Source: JAUWGC01 sp963753055
GTDB taxonomy: Bacteria > Bacteroidota > Bacteroidia > Bacteroidales > B18-G4
Length of the DNA stretch: 64,000 bases
Assembly (NCBI GenBank): GCA_963753055.1
Contig: CAVWAP010000002.1
Coordinates: 372,001 to 436,000, forward strand
Direction: 5' to 3'
Shown: one piece after another, positions 1 through 8,204 of the stretch
How positions within the stretch are numbered: the stretch's first letter is position 1
Layout: each line of letters begins with the position of its first letter
Translations under genes and position numbers: made by a program
The notes under the pieces: generated by a model
What the model was told of the DNA's origin: nothing
Databases searched by the model: none
Seen by the model: the letters and a program-made list of their open reading frames with translations, nothing else

Positions 1-1
1 C

Positions 2-847
2 CGCAATAAGGTATTGCCCACTTTCACGGGTAGTAAGGTCATGAGTAGTCTATATAAATTCTCTCCTGTAAGGAAATTGTTAAATAAGCTGGCTGGAAAG
101 AAATTGCTCAAGACTTTCGGTGGAGAATTACGCTTTTTTGGTGTTGGAGGAGCCAAGCTGGATGCAACAGTGGAGAAGTTTCTTCAGGAAGCACGCTTCC
201 CTTATGCAATAGGTTATGGGTTAACTGAAACCGCCCCCTTGCTGGCCGGTGTCAATCCTCAGACTATCAGGCTGGAATCCACGGGACCAGCTGTTGAAGG
301 GGTGGAGCTGAAGATCAACAAGCCGGATAAGGAAACAGGGGAGGGAGAGATATGGGCCAAGGGCCCGAACATAATGAAAGGCTATTACAAGGAGCCTGAG
401 CTGACAAGTGAGATGATCACTTCTGATGGTTGGCTGAAGACAGGGGACCTGGGCGTGTTTGATAAAGACAATTTCCTTTTCATCAAGGGCCGCCTGAAAA
501 ATATGATCGTCGGGGCCAATGGAGAGAATATCTATCCTGAAGAGATTGAATCTGTGATCAATAATTTCAACTATGTCAGTGAATCTCTTGTTGTAGAGGA
601 GAAGGGAAAATTGGTGGCATTGGTGCATTTCAACCGCGAAGAGCTTGAAGAACGCTACCAGCATTTAAAGCATGAAGTGTCTGATTATGCCGAACAGAAG
701 ATTGACGAATTAATTGTCGAACTCAAGCATCATGTCAATTCCCGTGTCAACAAATTCTCACAGCTGCAGCTGATAATTGTCCAGCACGACCCATTCCAAA
801 AAACCGCTACCCATAAAATCAAACGATTTCTGTATCACAAATCGTAA
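2..847 (+). CDS. Long-chain acyl-CoA synthetase (AMP-forming), C-terminal part
   Basis: This is the 3' part of a gene that enters from upstream; the frame is open to the window edge. The family activates fatty acids to acyl-CoA through an acyl-adenylate. Visible hallmarks of adenylate-forming enzymes, in order, are YGLTETAPLL (the TE-containing AMP motif), GEIWAKGPNIMKGYY, GWLKTGDLG with the ribose-binding Asp, and KGRLKNMIVGANGENIYPEE of the hinge and C-terminal lid. The final 90 residues form the mobile C-terminal domain, including the late lysine region ATHKIKRF. The overall shape resembles the FadD15-type long-chain ligases of Bacteroidota. The N-terminal P-loop lies outside the window, so chain-length specificity cannot be judged. 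The stop is followed by CT-rich tandem repeats and a convergent small gene. Confidence 0.9.
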   Translation, partial: RNKVLPTFTGSKVMSSLYKFSPVRKLLNKLAGKKLLKTFGGELRFFGVGGAKLDATVEKFLQEARFPYAIGYGLTETAPLLAGVNPQTIRLESTGPAVEGVELKINKPDKETGEGEIWAKGPNIMKGYYKEPELTSEMITSDGWLKTGDLGVFDKDNFLFIKGRLKNMIVGANGENIYPEEIESVINNFNYVSESLVVEEKGKLVALVHFNREELEERYQHLKHEVSDYAEQKIDELIVELKHHVNSRVNKFSQLQLIIVQHDPFQKTATHKIKRFLYHKS

Positions 848-875
848 ATAAAAAATTCAATCTCCTCTCTCTTCT

Positions 876-975
876 CTCCCCGCCTTCGGCGGGATGTCCC
901 TCGGCTTTGCCTCGCTCCACTTTTCTCCCCGCCTTCGGCGGGATGTCCCTCGGCTTTGCCTCGCTCCACTTTTCT
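876..975. repeat. Two tandem copies of a 49-bp unit with GC hairpins
   Basis: Two 49-bp copies run from about 878 to 926 and 927 to 975. Each holds a strong stem, CCCGCC-TTC-GGCGGG, followed by a second G/C-rich stretch. They are embedded in a polypyrimidine tract (CTTCTCT repeats, 860-1010) between the ends of two convergent genes. The stems could act as a bidirectional transcription barrier, but no clean T-run follows them, so a terminator role is inference. Confidence 0.75.
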
Positions 976-1010
976 CTTCTCTCTTCTCTCTTCTCCCTTC
1001 TCTCTTCTCC

Positions 1011-1220
1011 CTAGTCTTTCACCACCAACACATGTATCGCCTTTACAATCAGTGATACTTCATCTCCTTCTTTCAGATCAAGGTCTTCCACAGATTCAAT
1101 AGTGAGCACCGATGCCATCTGGGCTGCCTGTGTCACATTAAACTTCACGAGTGACATAACATTTCCGTGCTTGATTGATTTTACTGTAGCCTTGATCTGG
1201 TTTCTTGCTCCGTATTTCAT
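1011..1220 (-). CDS. Mop-domain molybdate/molybdopterin-binding protein
   Basis: This 69-residue protein consists of one Mop (TOBE-like) domain. It begins MKYGARNQIKATVKSIKHG and contains the typical VKFNV and SVEDLDLKEGDEVSLIVKA pattern. Stand-alone Mop proteins of about 68-70 residues form hexamers that bind molybdate or tungstate oxyanions in the cytoplasm, acting as storage proteins or sensors; that role is known for the family and inferred here. The length matches the family exactly. No molybdate transporter or cofactor genes lie nearby, so the physiological partner is unknown. It is transcribed towards the acyl-CoA ligase and divergently from the FG-GAP gene at 1359. Confidence 0.85.
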   Translation of the reverse strand: MKYGARNQIKATVKSIKHGNVMSLVKFNVTQAAQMASVLTIESVEDLDLKEGDEVSLIVKAIHVLVVKD

Positions 1221-1358
1221 GGTTGTCAGTTTTTATTAATGTTGGTTTGCTAAGTTTAAAAATACTAATTAATTCGTTCAGAGCTTGATAAGTGTTTCAA
1301 AATCTATTAATTTTAGTAGTCATTTTCATCATCTTCAACCATTCAAATTAATTAGGCT

Positions 1359-2849
1359 ATGAAAATTCATAAAATTATCCCTGTCATTGTCAGCGTATTT
1401 TGGCTGAATATCTGTTTAGCTCAAATAACAGAGCTTAAGCTCATTCCCGAAGACCCACAAAACTTAGTATCATTTGGATTCTCTGTTGCCCTGGATAACA
1501 ATATCCTTATTGTCGGGGCCGCTGAGTCGAATAATCTTGGGGCAAAATCCGGAGCTGCGGTAGTATATGAAAATATTAACGGTAACTGGGATGAAGATAC
1601 GGTATTGTTGGCAAGTGATGGGACTACAGCCGCGAGGTTTGGCTGGGCTGTTGACGTACAGGACGATTACGTATTTGTTGGGGCAGACCAGGAACCATCA
1701 AATGGGATCTGGGCTGGGGCAGTATATGTTTTTAAATATGATTCTTTAAGTGGACAATGGAACCAGCACCAAAAAATAGTTCCTGGAGATATTCAAGCCG
1801 GGGATCAATTCGGCAGTTCAATATCGATCAGTGATGATTATGTTTTGATTGGAGCCAGGGGGGCTGATGCTAACGTTGGGGCTGCTTATATCTATAGAGA
1901 TGCAGGCCCTGAATGGGTTCAGGATGCTCGATTAACACCGGTAAACTACGTTGGAAGTGAACCATATTTCGGGGTATCAGTTGGTCTGGATGGTAATTAT
2001 GCCGTTATGGGAGCATATACTGATGATAGCGGGGGGAATAGAAGTGGTGCAGCATTTGTTTTCTATAATGATGGAAACTCCTGGTCCCAGCAGGCAAAAT
2101 TACTTTCTGGTGATATCAATCCTGGTGACTATTTTGGAATCTCAGTATCAATATCAGGAGAATATGCTATTGTTGGTGCGGTTAGTGCAATCCATCAAAC
2201 ATACAGGAGTGGCGCTGCTTATATTTTTAAGCGTACCGGTGCGCAATGGACGGAACGGGTTAAGCTACTTGACATTAATTCTACTATCGATATTGCTTTC
2301 GGTTATAGTGTCTCTATACAAGGGAATTATGCCCTGGTAGGAGTTCCGGATGATGTTGAGAATGGGAGCCATGCCGGAGCTGCTTATATTTATGAAAATG
2401 ACGGCGCAAACTGGAATAAAATAACAAAGCTTCTTGCCAGCGATGGTCATGAAACTGATAAGCTGGGCTGGGCTGTTAATATTGATGACGGAAGGGCAGT
2501 TGCTGGAGCCCCTTTGCAGTACGCTGGTGGTTTAATGTGTGGTGCTGCTTATTTATATGAGGGGTTTACTACAGGGATCGCGGAACCAGAGATGCCGTTG
2601 GAGTTTGAGTTATACCCGGTGCCAACCTCAGGTGCTTTGCACATTCGATATCTGATTCATGATATCGGATATCTGATATCTGATTTATACTCGATTGAGG
2701 GAAGGTTGATTCGGCGATTGGTGGCAGAGGAGGTTATGCCTGGTGAGTATGAGGCTGTGTTTGATGTAAGTGATCTGTTACCTGGAGTTTACTTTATTCG
2801 ATTGCAGGCTGGAGAGAGGGTTGGGGTCAGGAAGCTGATAATACAATAA
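1359..2849 (+). CDS. Secreted FG-GAP repeat protein with T9SS type A sorting domain
   Basis: The 496-residue protein starts with a signal peptide (hydrophobic residues 5-20, cleavage near CLAQ). About seven FG-GAP-like repeats of roughly 60 residues follow, each with a pattern such as FGxSVxxxxxxxIVGA...GAAYIY, which predicts a seven-bladed beta-propeller. The last 85 residues are a T9SS type A sorting domain: a PVPTSG motif, then ELYPV, and the terminus GVYFIRLQAGERVGVRKLII. The protein is expected to be exported by Sec, moved across the outer membrane by T9SS and attached to or released from the surface. The linker between the YPVP and LYSIEGRL motifs is encoded by a GATATCTG-type short repeat (about 2646-2690). 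The tail DNA is shared with the next two genes. The ligand is unknown. Confidence 0.85.
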   Translation: MKIHKIIPVIVSVFWLNICLAQITELKLIPEDPQNLVSFGFSVALDNNILIVGAAESNNLGAKSGAAVVYENINGNWDEDTVLLASDGTTAARFGWAVDVQDDYVFVGADQEPSNGIWAGAVYVFKYDSLSGQWNQHQKIVPGDIQAGDQFGSSISISDDYVLIGARGADANVGAAYIYRDAGPEWVQDARLTPVNYVGSEPYFGVSVGLDGNYAVMGAYTDDSGGNRSGAAFVFYNDGNSWSQQAKLLSGDINPGDYFGISVSISGEYAIVGAVSAIHQTYRSGAAYIFKRTGAQWTERVKLLDINSTIDIAFGYSVSIQGNYALVGVPDDVENGSHAGAAYIYENDGANWNKITKLLASDGHETDKLGWAVNIDDGRAVAGAPLQYAGGLMCGAAYLYEGFTTGIAEPEMPLEFELYPVPTSGALHIRYLIHDIGYLISDLYSIEGRLIRRLVAEEVMPGEYEAVFDVSDLLPGVYFIRLQAGERVGVRKLIIQ

Positions 2850-3020
2850 ATGATAAACAGATAAATGGATAAATGATATCTGATATTAACCAATAACAAG
2901 TTGACAGTTGACAGTTGACAAAACTATTCGCCATCTCGTCACGCGTCACGAAAATATTATACCCATGAAAAAAACACTTACAATCTTAATCTGTTCACTG
3001 ATCAGTGTTCAGTGTTCACT
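2806..3020 (+). repeat. Tail-leader-signal peptide cassette, copy A
   Basis: This direct repeat joins the last 14 codons of the gene at 1359 (QAGERVGVRKLIIQ), its stop, a GATAAAYR octamer run, TTGACAG heptamers (2901-2920), a conserved leader and the first signal-peptide codons of the gene at 2965. Copy B lies at about 3920-4134. The two copies differ mainly by whole 7-bp steps: A has one extra unit near 2880, and B has two extra in the TTGACAG run. The coding sequence between the copies is unrelated in the two genes. Confidence 0.8.
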
Positions 3021-3963
3021 GAAATCACTGGCCCAGGAATACGCAACCTTCGAACTGACCGGCGTTCATCAGGGCACCGGAAATTTTAATGATGCTGCAT
3101 TGTCCGACTTCACCTGGAATGTGGAAGGTACGCTTGCCCAGGAAGTGCAAATTTTGGATGATGAGGTGTTTGATGATGGAAACCAGTTTGAAAACATGTT
3201 CGGACAGGCCAATTTTGCACAGAACCTTCGTGTCCAGGTTGTTCCAAATGCCATAGGATCAATCGGACAGCCCGCTACCTCTAAAGCGATTTTAACCCTT
3301 AATTTCGATCAGCTTACACCTGCTAATAAATGGGGCTTCTGTATTGTTGATCTCGATGTAGAAAATTGTTTGATTTCTGCCATTGATGAAAATAACAATC
3401 AAGTTTCTGTTGAGGATATTGACGATTGGCTGATTGAGCTTTTTGATGCCGATTTAGTTGCCGATGGTGTAAATATCCCTAAGTGGGATGCTTCACATGC
3501 AGCCTTGTTAGGTTCTGATACCCCCGAGGATTATGTTGTTTACAACAACCTTGTTATTGGCGGAATGCCCTCCAACGAAGCGTCAGCTGCTTTTTTTATG
3601 CCTGACATTCCTTTGAAATCATTAATTCTTTATTTTGAGAACCTGCAGTATGGTGCCAATGTATCCTTGCATTTTTATTTTGCATCGCTGGAAGCCACAG
3701 GCCTGCAGGAGCTTAGTCAGGATGAATTTGAAGTGTATCCAAACCCAGCCGATAACATTGTCCATTGTCGATTGCCCATTTTGCATTTTCCATGTGAAGT
3801 TGAGCTGTATGATGTTTATGGGAAGCATGTGATGAAAGTCCAAACCATTGAAAGTAATAGTAAGAACACAGAAATCGATGTAAGCCATTTGCCATTAGGC
3901 GTCTATTTCATTAGGGTACAGGCTGGAGAGAGGATTGGGGTCAGGAAGCTGATAATACAATAA
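2965..3963 (+). CDS. Secreted protein of unknown fold with T9SS type A sorting domain
   Basis: The protein has about 332 residues. I chose the ATG at 2965 (MKKTLTILICSLIS) over the upstream non-ATG start because it opens a normal signal peptide ending near LAQ. The middle 230 residues resemble a secreted beta-sandwich rich in Asp and Asn; I do not recognise the family. The C-terminus is a T9SS type A sorting domain with EVYPNPADN, VELYDVYGK and PLGVYFIRVQAGERIGVRKL. Part of the signal peptide (CSLISVQCSLK) is encoded by the GTTCACT/GATCAGT heptamer array found between genes elsewhere in the window. The gene lies between copies A and B of the tail-leader cassette, which suggests it arose by cassette recombination. 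Confidence 0.75.
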   Translation: MKKTLTILICSLISVQCSLKSLAQEYATFELTGVHQGTGNFNDAALSDFTWNVEGTLAQEVQILDDEVFDDGNQFENMFGQANFAQNLRVQVVPNAIGSIGQPATSKAILTLNFDQLTPANKWGFCIVDLDVENCLISAIDENNNQVSVEDIDDWLIELFDADLVADGVNIPKWDASHAALLGSDTPEDYVVYNNLVIGGMPSNEASAAFFMPDIPLKSLILYFENLQYGANVSLHFYFASLEATGLQELSQDEFEVYPNPADNIVHCRLPILHFPCEVELYDVYGKHVMKVQTIESNSKNTEIDVSHLPLGVYFIRVQAGERIGVRKLIIQ

Positions 3964-4134
3964 ATGATAAACAGATAAATGGATAAATGATATTAACCAA
4001 TAACAAGTTGACAGTTGACAGTTGACAAATGACAGTTGACAAAACTATTCGCCATCTCGTCACGCGTCACGAAAATATTATACCCATGAAAAAAACACTT
4101 ACAATCTTAATCTGTTCACTGATCAGTGATCAGT
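3920..4134 (+). repeat. Tail-leader-signal peptide cassette, copy B
   Basis: This is the second copy of the element at 2806-3020, again linking the end of one T9SS gene to the signal peptide of the next. It holds a longer TTGACAG run (4008-4041). A third copy of only the tail and the octamer run lies at about 5602-5690, after the gene at 4086. Confidence 0.8.
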
Positions 4135-5645
4135 GTTCACCGGTTCGGCAATACACCTGGAAGGGCATCAGGATACTTTCAGTTATTGTCACAGTAGTTG
4201 CATTTAGCCATTTCATTAGTGCACAGGAGATAATCAAGAATGATTTTATTGTAAATGATGATACTTTTCTTGGAGACCACCATTTTCCTATGGTAACAAT
4301 GAATAAATCCGGTAATTTCATCATTGCCTGGAACGATGAACGGCATGGCTGGGATGATTGGGATATCTTTTTTCAAAGTTATGATCTGAATGGAAATTCA
4401 CTTGGATCAAACATTCGGGTAAATGATGATGGTGCTGGACTGCCCCAGGTTGATGTATCGGTCGCTATGAATGATGCCGGTAACTTTGTTCTTGCCTGGG
4501 AAGATGAACGACCCGGATATCGTTGTATTTTTTATCAGGTTTATAATTCAAATGGAAATCCTGTGGGTGCTAACAATAGGGCAAACGACGCAAATGCTGT
4601 TGGTCTCGATCCTGCAGTGGCAATGGATGATGCAGGCAATTTCGTAATTACCTGGAAAGATCACCGCAACTCAGGTGACAGAGATATTTATTTTCAGATG
4701 TTCGACGCTGATGGAAACAAAATAGGAATGAATGTGAAGGCTAATGATGATGTAGGAAGTGCCCATCAGGAGTCGCCATCAATTGCAATGAATGACGACG
4801 GAGATTTTGTTATCAGCTGGGATGATTTTCGTGATGGTAGTGCACGTCATGTTTATCTTCAAAGATATGATCCGTATGGAAATCCGCTTGACTCAAACAT
4901 CAGGGTAGATGATGATCCCGGAAATAGTATCACTACCTCTATCGCTATGGATGAAAATGGAAATTTTGTAGTTGTGTGGAGTGATGAAAGAAGTGGGGCC
5001 GATATATACTTTCAAATGTATGATAACAATGGTAATACAAATGGTTCAAATGTAAAAGTCAGCGATGATATTGGTAATATTTATCATAGTTTTCCAAATG
5101 TAGCAATGGAAATAAATGGAGATTTTGTAATTACCTGGAGGAGTTACACTACACTGGAAAACGATGACGTTGAGGGACAAAGATATTCAGCAAATGGTGA
5201 GCCCATCGGCGGTAACCTTATGATAGTCGCTGATGGACCTAATCATATTGAATCTGTACCCTGGGTGGCTGCTAATTCATCAAGGATCGCATTTACATGG
5301 ACCGATAACCGTCGTGTTAATGGTTCCTTTGATACCTATGGCAAAGTAGTTACCTGGAATTGGGAAGGTATTTCAGGTATTGGAGAGATGGAACGCAGGC
5401 TGGTGTTTGATGTGTTCCCAAACCCAGCGGAAGACGTTGTCAACTGTCAACTGTCAACTGTCAACTGTCAATTTTACCGGGTTGAATTATATGATATTTA
5501 TGGGAAGCTTCTAAGGGTTCTGTTTGAAGGGAAAGCAAGCAACCAGGAAATGACTTTTGATGTAAGTAATCTGGCACCGGGCATGTATTTCGTCAGGGTG
5601 CAAGCTGGAGAGAGGGTTGGGGTCAGGAAGCTGATAATACAATAA
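4086..5645 (+). CDS. Secreted repeat protein (propeller-like) with T9SS type A sorting domain
   Basis: The protein has about 519 residues. The chosen ATG at 4086 matches the conserved start of copy B. The N-terminus is odd: the cassette signal-peptide start (MKKTLTILICSLISDQCS) is followed by a second hydrophobic segment (ILSVIVTVVAFSHFISAQ). It looks as if the cassette was fused in front of an existing signal peptide. About seven repeats of roughly 55 residues follow with the pattern A-D-GNFV-W-D-R...DIYFQ-YD-NGN-GSN-VNDD, suggesting a beta-propeller. The C-terminus is a T9SS type A domain (FPNPAEDVV, VELYDIYGK, GMYFVRVQAGERVGV). Its linker contains four in-frame CAACTGT heptamers (5441-5468). 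Function beyond surface export is not known. Confidence 0.75.
   Translation: MKKTLTILICSLISDQCSPVRQYTWKGIRILSVIVTVVAFSHFISAQEIIKNDFIVNDDTFLGDHHFPMVTMNKSGNFIIAWNDERHGWDDWDIFFQSYDLNGNSLGSNIRVNDDGAGLPQVDVSVAMNDAGNFVLAWEDERPGYRCIFYQVYNSNGNPVGANNRANDANAVGLDPAVAMDDAGNFVITWKDHRNSGDRDIYFQMFDADGNKIGMNVKANDDVGSAHQESPSIAMNDDGDFVISWDDFRDGSARHVYLQRYDPYGNPLDSNIRVDDDPGNSITTSIAMDENGNFVVVWSDERSGADIYFQMYDNNGNTNGSNVKVSDDIGNIYHSFPNVAMEINGDFVITWRSYTTLENDDVEGQRYSANGEPIGGNLMIVADGPNHIESVPWVAANSSRIAFTWTDNRRVNGSFDTYGKVVTWNWEGISGIGEMERRLVFDVFPNPAEDVVNCQLSTVNCQFYRVELYDIYGKLLRVLFEGKASNQEMTFDVSNLAPGMYFVRVQAGERVGVRKLIIQ
5441..5468 (+). repeat. Four CAACTGT heptamers inside a coding sequence
   Basis: CAACTGT occurs four times in tandem, read in frame as VNCQLSTVNCQ within the T9SS sorting domain of the gene at 4086. 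It is the reverse complement of the TTGACAG arrays lying between genes at 2901-2920 and 4008-4041. Confidence 0.9.
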
Positions 5646-5706
5646 ATGATAAACGGATAAAAAGATAAACAGATAAACGGATATATGATATTAATCTTTC
5701 TTCTCT

Positions 5707-5734
5707 GTTCACTGATCAGTGTTCAGTGTTCACT
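5707..5734. repeat. GTTCACT/GATCAGT heptamer array
   Basis: Four 7-bp units (GTTCACT, GATCAGT, GTTCAGT, GTTCACT) lie in the gap between convergent genes, six bases from the stop of the minus-strand SDR. The same family recurs at 8138, 9903, 11028 and 11940, and inside the signal-peptide codons of the genes at 2965 and 4086. Confidence 0.85.
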
Positions 5735-5740
5735 GATTCT

Positions 5741-6763
5741 TTAAGCTTTCCGGTAATACGCAACAGTCCGCTCCAGTGCTTCTTTCTCCGAGTACTTTGG
5801 CTCGAAGCCGAAGTCGTCTTTTGCCTTTATTGAGGAGAATGTAAAATCATTGCTGGTGTAAGTCACTGCGAAGCGGCTGAACTTGGGGGAATATCTTTTG
5901 ATGGGCCTGATGAGAAAAGCTATAGCTTCAGACATGGATCCCATGCTGTAAGCCAATCCTCTTGGCAACCATAGGTTCTTTGGCCAGATGCGGTAACCAG
6001 CTCCCTCCACGATCCTGTCGAAGAAATGAAAGAAATTTGCTCCTTCACCATCAGTAATAAAATATGCCTTTCCTGCAATCTGATCATTGCCATCCATCAA
6101 TGCCTGCCCTGCCATGATCAGCGCATGGGCCATGTTACCCACATAAATATGCTGGCATTTCGACTTACCATCGCCAAGCCGCACATAAAACCCTCCTTTT
6201 GCCATATTGATCAGTGAATCCATATGATAGGGGTCCGCTTCACCATAGATGTCCGCCGGTCGTAACGCTACAGTCTTTAATTGCTCATTATTGACAGACA
6301 GAACGGCCTTTTCTGCCAGTGTCTTGCTTTTACAATACATGGTGACATGCTTATCCGGGTAAGCAAGGCTTTCATCAATATTAACCAAAGGCTTGCCTGT
6401 AAAGACTACATCAAGGGTGCTTGTGTGAACAAGATACTTGATGCCATTCTCCTTGCAAGCCCTGATCACGTTCTCTGTCCCCTGCGTATTGACTGAGAGG
6501 ACTTCCTCTTCTGATTTGGTGCCCCAGTCCACAATGGCGGCTGTATGAATGACCAGGTCTGCTTCCCGTGTAGCCTCCAGGAGCTTATCATAATCCCGTA
6601 TATCACCTTTATGCATGATAAGCCTGCTATCCTGTATTTTCAAATCATCATTAAGATCATATACATGGATCTCATCAGCTTTTAGTAATGCATCATCTGC
6701 GATAAGCTCTTTCACAACTGCTTTACCAAGAAACCCGGTTCCACCGGTAATAAGAATATTCAT
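5741..6763 (-). CDS. NAD(P)-dependent SDR, 3-beta-hydroxysteroid dehydrogenase/epimerase type
   Basis: This 340-residue extended short-chain dehydrogenase has the Rossmann motif GGTGFLG at residues 7-13, an acidic residue after the second strand (VYDLND), the HTAAIVDWG segment and a catalytic YCKSK (YxxxK) near residue 143. The sequence LRPADIYGEADP is typical of the 3-beta-HSD/isomerase and NAD-epimerase group. Such enzymes oxidise or epimerise sterol, hopanoid, polyketide or sugar-nucleotide substrates; the sequence alone does not decide which. Length is normal. It is divergent from the EthD-domain gene at 6795 with only 31 bases between, so the two may be co-regulated. Confidence 0.85.
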   Translation of the reverse strand: MNILITGGTGFLGKAVVKELIADDALLKADEIHVYDLNDDLKIQDSRLIMHKGDIRDYDKLLEATREADLVIHTAAIVDWGTKSEEEVLSVNTQGTENVIRACKENGIKYLVHTSTLDVVFTGKPLVNIDESLAYPDKHVTMYCKSKTLAEKAVLSVNNEQLKTVALRPADIYGEADPYHMDSLINMAKGGFYVRLGDGKSKCQHIYVGNMAHALIMAGQALMDGNDQIAGKAYFITDGEGANFFHFFDRIVEGAGYRIWPKNLWLPRGLAYSMGSMSEAIAFLIRPIKRYSPKFSRFAVTYTSNDFTFSSIKAKDDFGFEPKYSEKEALERTVAYYRKA

Positions 6764-6794
6764 GTCTTTTATTAATAAATGATATAATTTTAGG

Positions 6795-7493
6795 ATGCCA
6801 AATATAGACGAAAAACTAAATATGGAAAAAGAAATCTACCTGGTGCGGGGGAACAAGGCGGAAAGCAGGGAAGCATTTTCACAAAGAATATTTACAGCCA
6901 TAAATGCGCTTATTGCTAATTCCAAACCAAAAGCAGTTTCACTGACAATAACCGATAAAGAACCACCAAAAATTTCAATAATTCCTTTCGGGAAAAGTAA
7001 GATCGCAGCTATATCTGTTGTTCAACCTGAAGTAAGCCCTGAACCTAACATTCTTTCCCTGGAAGGCCTGGCTGGAGCTTATAAGGTATGGGAAGACCTG
7101 CCTGTGAGCTATGAAAAAGACTGGAAGGACCTTGCCCCAACACCCGGTGCATGTCTGCTCACCCTGTTTCGTCAGAAGAAAAGTATTGATTATGATACTT
7201 TTATCGATCGCTGGCACAATGGTCATACCCCTCTTTCTCTTGAACTACATCCTTTATGGCATTATTCAAGGAATGTGGTTAAGGAATCATTAACCGATGG
7301 CCCGGAATGGTGGGATGGGATTGTTGAGGAGCACACACGGAACCGATCCGAACTGTTAAACCCGGTCAAATTTTTCGGAGGAGCACTTAAAATGCCCTAT
7401 AACATGATCCGGGTATATAAGGATGTAAGATCATTTCTTGACTATGGAAGTGTGGAACCATACCTGGTAACTGAGTACCACATGAAAAGATGA
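6795..7493 (+). CDS. EthD-domain protein
   Basis: The protein has 232 residues from the first ATG (MPNIDEKLN); an ATG at 6822 (MEKEIYLVRG) is also plausible because a TAATTTTA promoter-like element ends at 6792, too close to serve the first ATG. The C-terminal half contains an EthD-like dimeric alpha/beta-barrel segment (LFRQKKSIDYDTFIDRW, then HNGHTPLSLELHPLWHYSRN). EthD domains occur in accessory proteins and enzymes acting on hydrophobic or polyketide-like compounds, but most have no assigned reaction. The N-terminal half, ending GLAGAYKVWEDLP, may be a second degenerate copy of the same fold. It lies beside a divergent 3-beta-HSD-like SDR, which fits lipid or sterol chemistry, but that is inference. 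Confidence 0.7.
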   Translation: MPNIDEKLNMEKEIYLVRGNKAESREAFSQRIFTAINALIANSKPKAVSLTITDKEPPKISIIPFGKSKIAAISVVQPEVSPEPNILSLEGLAGAYKVWEDLPVSYEKDWKDLAPTPGACLLTLFRQKKSIDYDTFIDRWHNGHTPLSLELHPLWHYSRNVVKESLTDGPEWWDGIVEEHTRNRSELLNPVKFFGGALKMPYNMIRVYKDVRSFLDYGSVEPYLVTEYHMKR

Positions 7494-7505
7494 ACGAAAA
7501 CCGAT

Positions 7506-7552
7506 AACTGACAACTGACAACTGAGAACTGACAACTGAGAACCGACAACTA
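7506..7552. repeat. AACTGAC heptamer array
   Basis: Six 7-bp units run in tandem (AACTGAC, AACTGAC, AACTGAG, AACTGAC, AACTGAG, AACCGAC). They fill nearly the whole gap between the EthD gene and the start codon at 7556, so the ribosome-loading region of the next gene is built from repeat. Confidence 0.9.
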
Positions 7553-7555
7553 ATT

Positions 7556-8062
7556 ATGAACGGCGATCCACGGTTATATGAGATTTTGAAACAACTTGGT
7601 ATCAATTTTGCATACCATGAGCACCCGCCAGGACCTACTGTGGAGGAAGCACTGAAATACTGGAAAGACATTGATTCAGCACATTGCAAGAACATCTTCT
7701 TCAGGAACCATAAAGGAAACCGTCACTACCTGGTAATCAGTGATTACCGGTATAAATTAGATATCAGGGACCTGGAACAACGATTAAAACAGGGCAAACT
7801 GACATTTGCTTCTCCCAAAAGATTAATGAAACACCTTGGCATTGAACCCGGTTCCGTATCCCTTTTCGGGCTGATCAATGATGAAGAAGACCATGTGCAT
7901 CTTTTCATCGATGAAAGCCTGCTGAACGCTGAAAAAATAAGTTTCCATCCGAATATCAATACCGCCAGCCTCGTGATTACCCAAGCAGACTTCAGGAAGT
8001 TTTTGGAATGGTCAGGAAATACATATGATTTTCTCAGGCTGTATGATAATCTTAATAATTGA
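7556..8062 (+). CDS. Prolyl-tRNA editing protein, YbaK/ProX (PrdX) family
   Basis: This 168-residue stand-alone member of the YbaK/aminoacyl-tRNA editing superfamily hydrolyses misacylated tRNAs, typically Ala-tRNA(Pro) in the ProX/PrdX group. Visible features are the N-terminal LYEILKQLGINFAYHEHPP, the CKNIFFRN segment with KGNRHYLVIS, the conserved lysine-containing FASPKRLMKHLGIEPGSVS, and FGLINDEEDHVHLFID. Length and motif order match the free-standing ProX proteins. The protein acts in the cytoplasm as a proofreading factor for prolyl-tRNA synthetase. The gene is preceded directly by a heptamer array and is likely monocistronic. Confidence 0.88.
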   Translation: MNGDPRLYEILKQLGINFAYHEHPPGPTVEEALKYWKDIDSAHCKNIFFRNHKGNRHYLVISDYRYKLDIRDLEQRLKQGKLTFASPKRLMKHLGIEPGSVSLFGLINDEEDHVHLFIDESLLNAEKISFHPNINTASLVITQADFRKFLEWSGNTYDFLRLYDNLNN

Positions 8063-8137
8063 CCAATTCACCAATCTGCCCCAATTGACCAGATAAGATA
8101 CAATGCTCAAATGTTCAATGGAGCAAATTTTCTTTCT

Positions 8138-8165
8138 GGTCACTGGTCACTGATCACTGATCACT
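8138..8165. repeat. GGTCACT/GATCACT heptamer array
   Basis: Four 7-bp units (GGTCACT twice, GATCACT twice) are followed by a T-run and a TATATTTA box (8173-8180) that could be the -7 element of the gene at 8205. No good -33 element is visible. Confidence 0.8.
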
Positions 8166-8204
8166 TTTTTATTATATTTACACACTAATCAAAAACCATA
8201 TCCT

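Noticed and set aside
221..664. Minus-strand open frame inside the acyl-CoA ligase
   Set aside because: It lies wholly within a well-supported gene and has no recognisable motif.
2908..2964. Upstream extension of the T9SS proteins at 2965 and 4086 (a non-ATG start 57 bases earlier)
   Set aside because: It puts 19 charged residues in front of the signal peptide and would translate the TTGACAG repeats and leader.
2806..5690. Insertion sequence as the source of the repeated leader and tail
   Set aside because: There is no transposase, target-site duplication or terminal inverted repeat around the copies.
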